Source: Micromonospora olivasterospora
Lineage (GTDB): Bacteria; Actinomycetota; Actinomycetes; Mycobacteriales; Micromonosporaceae
Assembly (NCBI RefSeq): GCF_007830265.1
Contig: NZ_VLKE01000001.1
Span: forward strand, 3,286,001-3,350,000
Length of the DNA stretch: 64,000 nt
Reading direction: 5' to 3'
The notes below the pieces were generated by a model, which was given only the letters and a program-made list of their open reading frames with translations, had not been told where the DNA came from and ran no database searches. This document shows positions 1-8,170 of the stretch, piece after piece (position 1 is the stretch's first letter; every line of letters starts with the position of its first letter). The position numbers and the translations under genes were made by a program.

Positions 1-2
1 AG

Positions 3-1136
3 ACGCACATCGAGGGGCTGGCCAAGAGCGCCGGGACGATCATCGACGACGTCGACAAGCCGGGCCGGGGCCGGGTCAGCATCGTGACCACGTTGGAGAC
101 CGCCGCCACCCAGCTGCAGGAGGCGCAGAGCAAGATGCCGATCCCGGCGGCCTGCGTCGGCGACGTCCTGGCGGCGCGCAACGGCGAGATCACCCTCGGG
201 GTCGGCATCTTCGAGACCAAGGTCAAGGCCGACCTGATGGGCAGCTGGCCGGTCGAGCAGCTCGGCAAGCTGGGCGACTGGGTCACCAGCTGGTTCTCCG
301 ACAAGGAGGGCGAGGCCCGGGAGATCTACAACGAGGTCAACAACAACTTCAAGCAGCGGAGCATGGAGGCGCCGGGCAACGTGAGCCCGACCGGCCGCAG
401 CAACACCAAGCCGGAGATCCCCGAGTTGGAGACCGGCGGCGGTGGCGGGGGCGGCAACGTCAAGCCGCCGTCGCTCGGCGGCGGGGGAGGCGGCGGCCTC
501 GGCGGCGGCCCGAAGCCCGACACCGGAAAGATGCCGGACCTCCCCTCGACCACCACCGGGCCGGGTGACCGCCCCGACATCCCCTCCAGCGACTACCCGG
601 GCAGGAGCGACCTTCCCGACACCGGCGACTACCCGGGCTACGACCCGGACTCCGACGGCTACGGCACCGGCCTGGCCGGCGCCGCCCCGCCCACCACGAC
701 CGGCCTCGGTTCGGGCCCCGGCCTGGGCAACGGCCCGGGCCTGGGGGGTGGTCCGGGCCTGTCCGGCGGCTCCAACGCCTCCCTGCCGCCCGGGCTCGGC
801 AAGCCGGTCAGCCCCGGCCTGCCCCCGATGCTCGGCGGCGGCATGGGCGGCGGCGCCGGTGGCCGGGGCGCGGGCGGCAAGCTCGGCGGAGCCCGTCCCG
901 GCATGGCCGGCGCTATGGCCCCGGGGGGCGGGGCGGCCGGCCGGGGCGCCGGCGGCAAGGCCGCGGCCGGCGCCGGACGGCCGGGTGCCGCGGTGGCCGG
1001 CCGGGGCGGCATGGCCGGGGCGGGCCACGGCGGCGCCGGGTACGGCGAGGAGGAGGTTCCGCGCAACACCTGGCTGGAGGAGGACGAGGACATCTGGGGC
1101 GCGGGCGGCGACGGCGCGCCCGGCGTGCTGCGCTGA
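3..1136 (+). CDS. ESX-associated Gly/Pro-rich protein, 5' partial
   Basis: The reading frame is open to the left edge, so the N-terminus lies outside the window; the GTG at 84 is an internal codon or an alternative start. The first ~120 visible residues are ordinary mixed sequence ending in a helical stretch with NEVNNNFKQRS. The rest is low complexity: Gly runs, Pro/Asp stretches, then Gly-Ala-Arg rich repeats, closing with an acidic tail (EEDEDIWG). This architecture, a helical head with a long disordered Gly/Pro tail, is common among substrates or accessory proteins of actinobacterial type VII (ESX) secretion. The convergent neighbour is a mycosin-type protease, which supports that link. 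No enzymatic motif is visible and the exact role is unknown. Confidence 0.6.
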   Translation, partial: THIEGLAKSAGTIIDDVDKPGRGRVSIVTTLETAATQLQEAQSKMPIPAACVGDVLAARNGEITLGVGIFETKVKADLMGSWPVEQLGKLGDWVTSWFSDKEGEAREIYNEVNNNFKQRSMEAPGNVSPTGRSNTKPEIPELETGGGGGGGNVKPPSLGGGGGGGLGGGPKPDTGKMPDLPSTTTGPGDRPDIPSSDYPGRSDLPDTGDYPGYDPDSDGYGTGLAGAAPPTTTGLGSGPGLGNGPGLGGGPGLSGGSNASLPPGLGKPVSPGLPPMLGGGMGGGAGGRGAGGKLGGARPGMAGAMAPGGGAAGRGAGGKAAAGAGRPGAAVAGRGGMAGAGHGGAGYGEEEVPRNTWLEEDEDIWGAGGDGAPGVLR

Positions 1137-1143
1137 AACCCTC

Positions 1144-1188
1144 GACGGGGCGTCGCCCGGCCGCTGGTGCGGTGGGCGGCGCCCCGTC
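1144..1188. terminator. Bidirectional hairpin terminator
   Basis: Arms 1144-1158 and 1174-1188 are inverted repeats of 15 bases with one mismatch and a 15-base loop. It sits between two convergent genes, so it can serve both strands. There is no T-tract, which is usual in this GC range. Confidence 0.6.
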
Positions 1189-1221
1189 GTCGTGACGGGC
1201 CCTGGAAGGGCGGCGAGGGGC

Positions 1222-2432
1222 TCAGCCCGTCGGGCCGGTCTCGGCGCGCCGCCCAGGCCGCCAGCCCCGGCCGCGGCCCCGCGCCAGGATGGGCCTCGCG
1301 GCTAGCAGCAGCCCGGCCAGCGCGGCCCCCACCACGGCCGCCCAGATCGCGACGGTGCGCTGCCAGGCCAGTGGGTCCCGGAGCGGGGCCGGCGCGGGCA
1401 GCGCACCCGGCGCGGGGTCGGTACGCGTACCCAGCAGGCTGGTCACCGCCCGGTACGGGTTCACCACCCCGTACCCGAGTTCGGCGTTGCGCCCGTCCGG
1501 CGGGTTGTCCGCCGTCCCGGTCAGTCGCTGGGCGACCTGTGCCGGGCTCAGGTCCGGGTACGCGGCGCGGACCAGCGCCGCCGCGCCGGAGACGTACGCG
1601 GCGGCGAAGCTGGTGCCGCCCTGTGGTTCGGCGCGGTATCCCGGTCCCCGGGGCGCCGGACCGACGATGTTCAGCCCCGGTGCCGCGATGTCCACGTAGT
1701 CCCCGACGACCGAGCTGTCGACGTGCTCGCCCTGCTCGTTGACCCCGGCGACGGCGATGACCCCGGGATAGGCCGCCGGGTACGCCGGCAGGTTCTGCTG
1801 CTGCTCCTGCCGGTTGCCCGCGGCGGCCACCACGACCACGTCCTCGTCCAGCGCGTACTGGATGGCGGCCTCCAGCTCGGGGCGGGGCAGCGTCACCAGC
1901 GACAGGTTGATCACGTCGGCGCCGTGGTCGACCGCCCAGCGGATGGCCTGCGCGATCTGCGCCGGCAGGCCCTCGTCGGTCCTGGTCTTGGTGTCCGGCA
2001 GCACCCGTACGGGAAGGATCCTGGCGGCCGGGGCGATGCCGGTGAACGTCGTGCCGGTGCCCTCCCTGCCGGCGATGATGCCGGCGACGATCGTGCCGTG
2101 GCCGGCGTTGTCGCATTGGCCCTCGTGCCGTTCCAGGTTGTTGAAGTCCGCACCGGGGCGCACCTGCCCGCGCAGCAGCGGATGGGTGGCCGACACACCC
2201 GAGTCGATGACGGCCACGGTGACGCCCTCGCCGCGGGTGATCCGCCAGGCCGCGGCCGGTTCGAGCCGGGTCAGCGCCCACGGGGTCCCCGCCGGCAGCG
2301 GCTCCCCGGGGGGCCCGCAGACGGGGCGGCCGCCGCCGGCGTGGGCGGCACCACGGCGGTGCCGACCAGCAGCGCCGCGAGTCCACACAGGAGGGCCCGG
2401 CGGACCCGCCCGCTACGCCCGATCACTGCCAT
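1222..2432 (-). CDS. Mycosin-type subtilisin (S8) protease, MycP-like, frame broken near the N-terminus
   Basis: Membrane-anchored serine protease of the type VII secretion system. The main frame (GTG at 2388 to 1222) carries the S8 triad: Asp in AVIDSGV (residue 62), His in NAGHGT (97) and Ser in GGTSFA (260), counted from the GTG. Cys24 and Cys92 could form the disulfide seen near the start of mycosins. A C-terminal membrane helix (about residues 345-368) followed by an Arg-rich tail fits MycP. The signal peptide (start 2432, MAVIGRSGRVRRALLCGL then an AAAAP end) lies in a different frame and joins if one base is restored between about 2310 and 2337 in a C/G-rich run. Either a true frameshift or a sequence error. 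The neighbouring ESX relics support the mycosin call. Confidence 0.8.
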
Positions 2433-2852
2433 CCCGTCCGGCCGGAAGCTCTCGCGCACCGGGAGAGACTATCGCCCCTGCCCGGCTCGGCTCGGACCCC
2501 GTCCGGGCCATGCTTCACCCCGGTAGGGCCGATGCCAGCGCAGGCGCATAGGGGCTCGCCGGCGGCCGGAAGTGGGGCCAGCCGTCATCTGCCGGTACCT
2601 CTGGACCGGCTCCCCCGTTACCTTTTTGATCGTCCCAGCCGGGGACTGCTCGGTCGCCCGGCCCGGTATGACCTACCGCCCCTGTCGTACGCATGATCCG
2701 GGGGTGTCGTCGCCGGGTCGGGTGGCGTCGGCGGACCGCTGATAGGGACCCGGCCACCCCGTGCTCGGGGTAGGTCTCCTCGTAACGTGGCTGCCGGCAG
2801 TCCGGCGCCTGACCTGCGGCCGAGCCACGACGAGGTGGTGGGGAGGCAGGGC
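2433..2852. other. Intergenic region, no gene seen
   Basis: About 420 bases between the mycosin gene and the IS110 remnant. No convincing coding frame, RNA gene or hairpin was found. The last few bases (GGGAGG at 2841-2846) look like the ribosome site of the transposase remnant. Confidence 0.5.
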
Positions 2853-2966
2853 GTGCACGACGGGTACGGCGTCTTTGTAGGACTCGACGTCGGCAAGGAG
2901 GGGCATCACGCGGTCGCGCTGAGCCGCGAGGGTAAGCGGCTGCATGACGCCACGCTGCCCAACACC
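2853..2966 (+). mobile_element. IS110-family transposase N-terminal remnant
   Basis: From the GTG at 2853 the translation gives VFVGLDVGKEGHHAVAL and GKRLHDATLPNT, a close match in pattern to the start of IS110 transposases, including the first Asp of the RuvC-like DEDD site in GLDVGK. A ribosome site GGGAGG lies 6 bases upstream. The similarity stops at about 2966 and the frame runs directly into an unrelated protein, so about nine tenths of the transposase is absent. This is a scar of an insertion or of IS-mediated rearrangement in the ESX remnant. Confidence 0.65.
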
Positions 2967-2999
2967 GTCGACCAGGTCGACGCGGAGGTGCCGGCGCGG

Positions 3000-3494
3000 G
3001 TGTCGCTGGCCTACGAAGCCGAGGACGCCTGCTGCTGGCTCCTGTTCTACGACCTGGAGGTCGACGAGCCGGACGCGTGCGCGGAGCACCTCGCCGACCC
3101 CGACGACGTCGACGGCGCCCAGGCGTGGGCGGCCGAGGTGTTGGCCGAGCGGCACCGGATCGAGGTCACCGGCTGGACCGACGGGCAGTTGCTGCCCGGC
3201 CGGCCGGCGTACCTCGCGGTGCACGCCGGCGATCCCACCGCAGCGGCGGCCGGGACGGGCCCGGTGGGGAAGTGGCGGCTGGTGCACGACCCGGTCGACG
3301 ACGCCTGGCTGCTCCTGGTCGACGACAAGCCCCACGCCGACCACGACGCGCTGCCCGCCGCCAGCGTCGACGAGGCGTGCCAGTGGGCCACCACCGTGCT
3401 GGCCGACGCCGGCGTGGTCTGCCACGGCTGGACCACCCGCGCTGACGGCAACGCGGCGCTCGAGTACATGGCCGACCTGACCGGGGAGTGCTGA
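3000..3494 (+). CDS. Hypothetical acidic protein
   Basis: I do not recognise this 164-residue protein. The frame stays open upstream into the IS110 scrap, but the GTG at 3000 has its own ribosome site (GGAGGTG, 2984-2990, about 9 bases away), so I place the start there (VSLAYEAEDACCWLL). The protein is acidic, without a signal peptide or membrane helix. Two similar segments, RPAYLAVHAG and DAWLLLVDD, look like beta strands of one small domain, and Cys residues cluster at the start (ACC). It ends 35 bases before a strong bidirectional terminator. If the upstream GTG at 2853 is used instead, the product is a chimera with 49 extra residues. Confidence 0.5.
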   Translation: MSLAYEAEDACCWLLFYDLEVDEPDACAEHLADPDDVDGAQAWAAEVLAERHRIEVTGWTDGQLLPGRPAYLAVHAGDPTAAAAGTGPVGKWRLVHDPVDDAWLLLVDDKPHADHDALPAASVDEACQWATTVLADAGVVCHGWTTRADGNAALEYMADLTGEC

Positions 3495-3528
3495 CCTGAC
3501 CGACCGTGGTGATTCCGCGTAATCGAGT

Positions 3529-3569
3529 CACGGCGAGCGGCCCGAAGGAGATTCGGGCCGCTCGCCGTG
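3529..3569. terminator. Perfect 18-bp hairpin, bidirectional terminator
   Basis: Arms 3529-3546 and 3552-3569 are perfectly complementary with loop GGAGA. It lies between two convergent genes and is the strongest hairpin in the left part of the window. Confidence 0.8.
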
Positions 3570-3597
3570 TGTCCAGCAATCGATCGCTTTCCCAATT

Positions 3598-3975
3598 TCA
3601 GTCGGCGTCGAGTTCCTTCAGCCGCTTCTTCGCACGCTCCACCCAACCTGAGACCCATTTCCGGGCGTCGGCTTCGGTCGTCGCCGGGTCATCGCCTTTC
3701 ACGTAGACCTCACTGTCTGCCTGGAGGGTGTCGTGGTGGATCCCGGAGGCGGTCAGGTATGCCGGCCCGGTGTGAGGCCCGGCGATGTCGTTCAGCCCCA
3801 GTGCGTAGACGCGTTCGGGTTTGCAGAACGTCTCCAGTCCACTCTCCGCGGATTCCAGCGTCTCGTGCCATGCTTCCGCGGTCTTATCGCCTTCACGGCT
3901 GAGTTCGGCGCGCGCCATACCGGTACGGGCGACGTACAGCGGCTGCGCAACGCTTACCCAGGTAAAAGCGGTCAT
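3598..3975 (-). CDS. Hypothetical protein, 125 aa
   Basis: Not recognised. The start at 3975 (MTAFTWVSVAQPLY) was chosen because GGGGAG lies 6 bases upstream; the ATG at 3981 sits directly on that site and is less likely. The protein is soluble-looking with a helical C-terminus rich in Lys and Glu (WVERAKKRLKELDAD) and several Trp, and has no signal peptide. It is separated from the WXG100-like gene by about 210 bases and may be part of the same ESX-related region, but there is no motif to prove that. Confidence 0.5.
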   Translation of the reverse strand: MTAFTWVSVAQPLYVARTGMARAELSREGDKTAEAWHETLESAESGLETFCKPERVYALGLNDIAGPHTGPAYLTASGIHHDTLQADSEVYVKGDDPATTEADARKWVSGWVERAKKRLKELDAD

Positions 3976-4186
3976 GTTCATCTCCCCATGACAGGTATGT
4001 GGCTTTTTCGCTCGGCTGGAGGCCACTGCTGTGCGTCGGTGTCACCAACGCCATGGCAGCGCAACGACGATACTGTCCGCGCCGGTCGAGCCCCATGCCG
4101 CCGATGACGATCTTGCCTAATCTAACGGGACTTTTCCGAGCGTTGGTCCTCAAGGGCCGGCCCAGCGGAAGACGTCCATCTGACGG

Positions 4187-4564
4187 TCACTTTGTGTAAA
4201 GCACCCGAGACATAAGGGGGACGGGCTGTTCCCGGGCCCAATTGCCGGCCTGCATGGCGTTGTCGTCTTCGGTCGTGGTGGTCAGTTGCGAGTACTGCTG
4301 CATGCTCTGGTTGAGCTTGTCCAGGCCCTGCTGGACCTTCCGCCAGCCGGCCAGCCACTGATGGACGGCCTCAAGGAACCGCGGCGAGGCCGTGTCGCTC
4401 GTCCACGAGCGGAGCAGCGCCTCGGTTGCGGCCACGACGTTCCGGTGGCTGTCACTGGCCTCGGTCTGGGCCTGAGCGAACGCCACGACCATGCCGGTGA
4501 TGGTCGCCTCGTCGGCCATCAGGCCGAACTCGCCACCCACGACCCCTCTGTTGGGTGTTGTCAT
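4187..4564 (-). CDS. WXG100-like ESX protein
   Basis: Small helical-hairpin protein of the kind exported by type VII secretion. The start at 4564 (MTTPNRGVVGGEFGL) has a strong upstream AAGGAGAGAG. A first helix runs from about residue 15 to 45, a turn centred on SWTSD stands where WXG is expected (Trp-Thr-Ser rather than Trp-X-Gly), then a second helix contains LAGWRKVQQGLDKLNQSM. Length is 125 residues, slightly longer than the usual 100 because of a C-terminal tail. It lies just downstream of an EccC fragment on the same strand, the classic order of ESX loci, though that EccC is destroyed here. The tryptophan spacing is suggestive, not decisive. Confidence 0.6.
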   Translation of the reverse strand: MTTPNRGVVGGEFGLMADEATITGMVVAFAQAQTEASDSHRNVVAATEALLRSWTSDTASPRFLEAVHQWLAGWRKVQQGLDKLNQSMQQYSQLTTTTEDDNAMQAGNWAREQPVPLMSRVLYTK

Positions 4565-4677
4565 AATGACTCTCTCCTTGTCTGTCATCCGGCGGCTGTC
4601 GCGCCGGAAGGTCCGTGACGTGGTCGCGCCCGCCACGTCCGTCGGGTGGGTCGGGCCGCGGCGGCAGCAGCCGGGCC

Positions 4678-5088
4678 GGGACTCCGGGTCGGGGTGCCGC
4701 CAGGCCAGCGCGTCCTGCTGTTCCGCCGCGTACTGGCGGATCTGACCCTGGTCTGGGACAGGTAGCGGAAGTAGTCGCGCCGGTCGCCGTTGATCCGCTG
4801 GTTGCGGTTGCCGTTGTTCATCGTCATCTGGAAGACCGCCATGGCCAGCATGCCGCCGCCCATCTCGACCAGCATGACCATGCCCATCAGGCCCCTCTGA
4901 GCGAGTTGCTCATCATCATGAACGTGAACCCGCCGGTCATCAGCAGCGGCTCGGCAGGATCATCCCGAGCGAGCGGAACCCGGCGGGCTGGACCTCCGGG
5001 ACGACCGGCTGCTCCTGCAGGGTGATCTCGCCGTGCGGTAGCTCGGGTCCGTCGCGGCGGGCCGGCCGCCGGATAGTCTGGTGCTCAC
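4678..5088 (-). pseudogene. EccC (ESX FtsK/SpoIIIE ATPase) N-terminal fragment, multiply frameshifted
   Basis: Reading in three frames in turn recovers an EccC N-terminus: GTG start region (5088), TIRRPARRDGPELPHGEI followed by TLQEQP, then a Met-rich membrane segment (MTGGFTFMMMSNSLRG, MGMVMLVEMGGGMLAMA), then NQRINGDRRDYFRYLSQTR and QYAAEQQDALAWRHPDP. These blocks match the conserved start of EccC in order and spacing. At least four switches are needed and each is repaired by adding one base. All ATPase domains (about 1,200 residues) are missing. This is a dead relic of an ESX locus, not a functional gene. Confidence 0.75.
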
Positions 5089-5460
5089 CTCCCTTACACG
5101 GCTGCGAGCCGGAAAGGGTTGACCGGTACCGGGATCGATACTGTTTGCACCGCGAGATTCAGGCGACGCCGTCTGCCGGGTGGGGCGAGCCGGGGCCGAC
5201 GACGATCAGAACCGTCTCCGCAGGGGAGTTCCCGCCGACCCCGGCCGACTGTACGACCGCAACCTCTCCTGCGTCGCATCCGCGCTGTCCATTGCCGGGA
5301 GCACCGGCATGTCCGACAGCCCGTGCAGGTTGACGTCGACGGCGAAGGGCACCCCGCCCACTTCTTCCTCCGGGGATCGCCGCTACCGCCGCGGGGCTGC
5401 GCACGGCGATCAGGCCGGGGCGGTCGACCCACCGAACCGGTGACCCTCACGACGGCGGGG
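5089..5460. other. Region without an intact gene
   Basis: About 370 bases between the EccC relic and the winged-helix gene. On the minus strand one frame gives VGGVPFAVDVNLHGLSDM and ends near the EccC start, which looks protein-like but has no usable start and no family I can name. It may be the decayed neighbour of eccC. Confidence 0.4.
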
Positions 5461-5796
5461 TCACGGGGCCGCGCTCTCCTCCTCCGGGTTGCCGGTGAAG
5501 AGGGCGAGCAGGTCGCCGATCTGGCGGTACGACTCCGCCGGGTGGCGGAAGTGGCCACTGGGGTTCACTGTGTACTCGTTGCGCCGGCCCACCCGGGTCC
5601 GGTGCAGGTACCCGCCGGCCTCCAGGTCCGCCACGATCGCCTGCGCCGCCCGCTCCGTCACGCCCACCTCGTCGGCGACGTCCCGCAGCCGGGCGGTGGG
5701 ATTGCGGGCGATGGCGAGCAGGACGTGCGCGTGGTTGGTGAGGAAGGTCCAGTTTCGGGTGCTTCCGTTCCCGTCTGTCGTCGCCATGCCCGACAT
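5461..5796 (-). CDS. Winged-helix (MarR/ArsR-like) transcriptional regulator
   Basis: A 111-residue DNA-binding protein. The helix-turn-helix core is NPTARLRDVADEVGVTERAA with recognition helix QAIVADLEAGGYLHR, followed by a beta wing (RTRVGRRNEYTVNP). The N-terminal WTFLTNHAHVLLAI and the C-terminal helix ESYRQIGDLLALFTG are typical of a small family found widely in actinobacteria. The start at 5796 has GGAG 8 bases upstream; an internal ATG at 5787 is possible. It is divergent from the carbonic anhydrase gene, so it may control that promoter or its own; no effector is known. Confidence 0.75.
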   Translation of the reverse strand: MSGMATTDGNGSTRNWTFLTNHAHVLLAIARNPTARLRDVADEVGVTERAAQAIVADLEAGGYLHRTRVGRRNEYTVNPSGHFRHPAESYRQIGDLLALFTGNPEEESAAP

Positions 5797-5972
5797 GGTA
5801 TGGCTCCGGGCATCCGGGGTACGCGCCTGCCGCCATCCGCGCGCCCGGCTCAACGTATGAAATGCATATCACGTAATGCTTGACGTGCCTTTGGCTGCGT
5901 GTGACGGTGGGGCGACGGCGCGTCCGCCACGATCGGCGCCGCGGCCGACGGGTGAAGCGCGAGGTGATGGGC
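5797..5972. promoter_or_regulatory. Divergent promoter region
   Basis: Shared upstream region of the winged-helix gene and the carbonic anhydrase gene. An AT-richer patch at 5852-5880 contains the inverted repeat TATG-N5-CATA (5856-5868), a plausible small operator. No clear -10/-35 pair could be assigned. Confidence 0.35.
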
Positions 5973-6710
5973 ATGCAACAGGCAGGATTTCCAATGACTC
6001 AAACGGTTCCCCGGTCGACCGGCCGTGAGCCCGCCGCCGGCTCCCCGCCCACTCCGGAGCAGGCCCTCGCCGAACTGCTCGCCGGCAACCGCCGGTTCGT
6101 CACCGGCACGCCGCACCACCCGAACCAGGACGCCGACCACCGGGCCGCCCTCGCGGGCGGCCAGCACCCGTTCGCGGTGATCGTCGGCTGCTCCGACTCC
6201 CGGCTGGCCGCCGAGATCATCTTCGACCGGGGTCTGGGCGACCTCTTCGTGGTCCGCACGGCCGGGCACACCGCCGGCCCCGAGGTGCTGGGCAGCGTCG
6301 AGTACGCGGTGACCGTGCTGGGCACCCCGCTGGTCGTCGTGCTCGGGCACGACTCCTGCGGCGCCGTGCAGGCGGCCAGGGCGGCCGCGAGCACGGGCGT
6401 GGCACCGGCCGGTCACCTGGGGGCGGTGGTGGACGCCGTGCTGCCCAGCCTGGGCCGGGCCGCCGAGCGGGGGGTCGAGGACCTCGACGGAATCGTCGAC
6501 ATCCACATCGCGCACACCGTCGAGGCGCTGCTGGCCCGCTCGTCCGTGCTGGCCGCCGAGGTCGCCGCCGGGCGGTGCGCGGTCGTCGGCCTGTCGTACC
6601 GGCTCAGCGCGGGCGAGGCGCGGATGGTGGCCGCGGTGCCGGTCGGGGCGGGAGCCGATGCGGCCGAATCCCCGGCTGGCGGTGCGGCCCGGCCGCCGGC
6701 CGCCGCCTGA
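5973..6710 (+). CDS. Beta-class carbonic anhydrase
   Basis: Zinc enzyme interconverting CO2 and bicarbonate in the cytoplasm. The family signature is intact: VGCSDSR gives the first Cys ligand with its Asp-Arg dyad, DLFVVRTAGH follows, and GHDSCGA supplies the His and second Cys ligands. Length (245 residues) is slightly more than usual because of an Ala/Gly-rich C-terminal tail that is probably unstructured. The ATG at 5973 is preferred because GAGGTG lies 6 bases upstream; ATGs at 5967 and 5994 are alternatives. The gene ends before a strong hairpin shared with the convergent secreted protein. Confidence 0.88.
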   Translation: MQQAGFPMTQTVPRSTGREPAAGSPPTPEQALAELLAGNRRFVTGTPHHPNQDADHRAALAGGQHPFAVIVGCSDSRLAAEIIFDRGLGDLFVVRTAGHTAGPEVLGSVEYAVTVLGTPLVVVLGHDSCGAVQAARAAASTGVAPAGHLGAVVDAVLPSLGRAAERGVEDLDGIVDIHIAHTVEALLARSSVLAAEVAAGRCAVVGLSYRLSAGEARMVAAVPVGAGADAAESPAGGAARPPAAA

Positions 6711-6800
6711 CCCGCCCCGGCCGCACGGGAACGGGCCGCCGGCCCGCCGGCTGGCCCGTCCTGGGCGCCCGAGAGGCGGCCGCCGCCGCGCCCGACGCGA

Positions 6801-6832
6801 ACGAGGGCCGTCCCGCACGGGACGGCCCTCGT
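6801..6832. terminator. Perfect 15-bp hairpin, bidirectional terminator
   Basis: Arms 6801-6815 and 6818-6832 with a 2-base gap (so about a 4-base effective loop), between convergent genes. Strong stem, no T-run. Confidence 0.75.
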
Positions 6833-6846
6833 CGGCGTGACGGCGT

Positions 6847-7869
6847 CTACAGCAGCGACATGTGTACGTGATCCGTGTGGTTGGACGGGCCGCTGTAGGA
6901 CTTCCACCCGGTCGCCGGGAACCAGATCTGGCGGTTCCAGATGACGTAGTAGATGCCCAGTCGGTCGGCGTTGCGGATGAGGAACGCGGCGAGGTTGTTG
7001 CCGTACATCCGGGTGTCGTTGTTGTGCCAGGGGCTGAAGCCGCTCCTCTGCAGCGACCAGTCGCAGGCGCGGCCCTTCGGGTGCTCCCACGGCCCGCCTG
7101 GCCGGTAGCAGCCCACGAAGCGGTTGAAACCGACCCGCTTGACCTCCCTGTACGCGTGCAGCGTGCGCGGGGTGATGCAGCCCGAGGTCGTCGGATCCTT
7201 CTCGCTGCACGACTCCGGACGCCAGCCGCCGTCCGCCGTGCGGCCCGGCGCCATCCTGGCGACCGGGGACGTGGCGTTGACCAGCCCGCCGGTGAAGCCC
7301 TCGCCGCCGACCAGCGCGAGGGCCTTCTCCGCGTCGTACTTCTTCTTGGCCATGATCGCCGTCTGCTTCTGCTGCTCGCGGACCTCGACGTCGAGCGCGA
7401 GCTTGGCCTGCTCCGCCGCGGTCTTGACCGCGTTCACCTTGGCCAGCTTCTGCGCGTTGATCATGTTTAGCTGGTCGAGGGCGGACGCGCGCTGGACGAA
7501 CGAGTCCGGATTCCGGCTCTCCAGCAGCGCCGCCATGGCGCCGACCCGTCCGGTCCGGTACGCCTGGGCGGCCAGCTCGCTGACCTGCGGCGCGAGGGCC
7601 TCCAGCTCGTCCTGGGCCCGCTGCACCTCCAGGGCGTACTGCTGCTGGCGCTGCTTGGACTTCGTCAGCTTCGCCTTGGCCTGGCTGTACTCGCGGTTGG
7701 CGGCCTCGATGACTTCGGTGATCAGCTGGGGCTCGTCGTCCTCCTCGTGCCCGGACGGGGTGGGGCCGGAGGGCTCGCCCATCGCTGGGGCGGCCGGCCC
7801 GGCGACGATCGCCAGGGCCGCGAGCACGGCCATCACGGGTGTCAACCAGCGGCGCAGGGGTGCCGTCAC
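6847..7869 (-). CDS. Secreted coiled-coil protein with M15-like C-terminal domain
   Basis: Exported protein likely acting on or near the cell wall. Residues 1-32 form a signal peptide (WLTPVMAVLAALAIVAG, then an Ala-rich end). Residues about 50-175 are a long coiled coil rich in Gln, Lys and Ala. The C-terminal ~120 residues contain Cys pairs (SCSEKD, GCITP, GCYRPG, ACDWSL) and close with NHTDHVHMSLL, whose HxxHxH-like end resembles the metal site of peptidase M15/ARB_07466-type domains. The c-di-AMP riboswitch directly upstream is the arrangement seen for resuscitation factors and other wall hydrolases in actinobacteria, which supports a cell-wall role. Catalytic activity is inferred only. 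Confidence 0.75.
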   Translation of the reverse strand: MTAPLRRWLTPVMAVLAALAIVAGPAAPAMGEPSGPTPSGHEEDDEPQLITEVIEAANREYSQAKAKLTKSKQRQQQYALEVQRAQDELEALAPQVSELAAQAYRTGRVGAMAALLESRNPDSFVQRASALDQLNMINAQKLAKVNAVKTAAEQAKLALDVEVREQQKQTAIMAKKKYDAEKALALVGGEGFTGGLVNATSPVARMAPGRTADGGWRPESCSEKDPTTSGCITPRTLHAYREVKRVGFNRFVGCYRPGGPWEHPKGRACDWSLQRSGFSPWHNNDTRMYGNNLAAFLIRNADRLGIYYVIWNRQIWFPATGWKSYSGPSNHTDHVHMSLL

Positions 7870-7879
7870 AGTGTTCCCT

Positions 7880-7992
7880 TCCGTCGTCCGCCGACCGGGT
7901 TAGCTGACGGGTTCGGGGCGGAAGTGGCCCCTACCGCGGTCGCGGATTCACCCCGGGTACCTGGTTCCCCGGCTCGCCTCGCGGCGATTTGG
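7880..7992 (-). promoter_or_regulatory. c-di-AMP (ydaO-type) riboswitch
   Basis: On the minus strand the leader contains, in order, GAGCCGGGGAACC, GGGGTGAATCCGC, GGTAGGGGC, CGCCCCGAACCCGTCAGCTA and ACCCGGTCGGCG. These are the conserved blocks of the ydaO/yuaA aptamer as found before rpf-type genes in actinobacteria. It ends about 10 bases before the start of the secreted coiled-coil gene and should turn that gene down when c-di-AMP is high. Boundaries are approximate. Confidence 0.85.
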
Positions 7993-8170
7993 CGGTGGCA
8001 CCGCAGACGCCGCTGCGCGCCTTCGGCGGTGACCGGCAGCGAGGTTACCTGACGGTCCTCCTGGGGATCTACGCCCGGAAGTCCGCAAAGTGCGTCATTT
8101 CGTAATTGCTTTCGGTAATCAGTGACGCGTTTCGCACGTTGCGCGCCGGGAGCGGTCACGTTGAGTAGTG

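Noticed and set aside
2787..3494. Single gene from 2787 covering the IS110 motif and the acidic protein
   Set aside because: Similarity changes abruptly and a good ribosome site sits before the GTG at 3000; treated as two elements.
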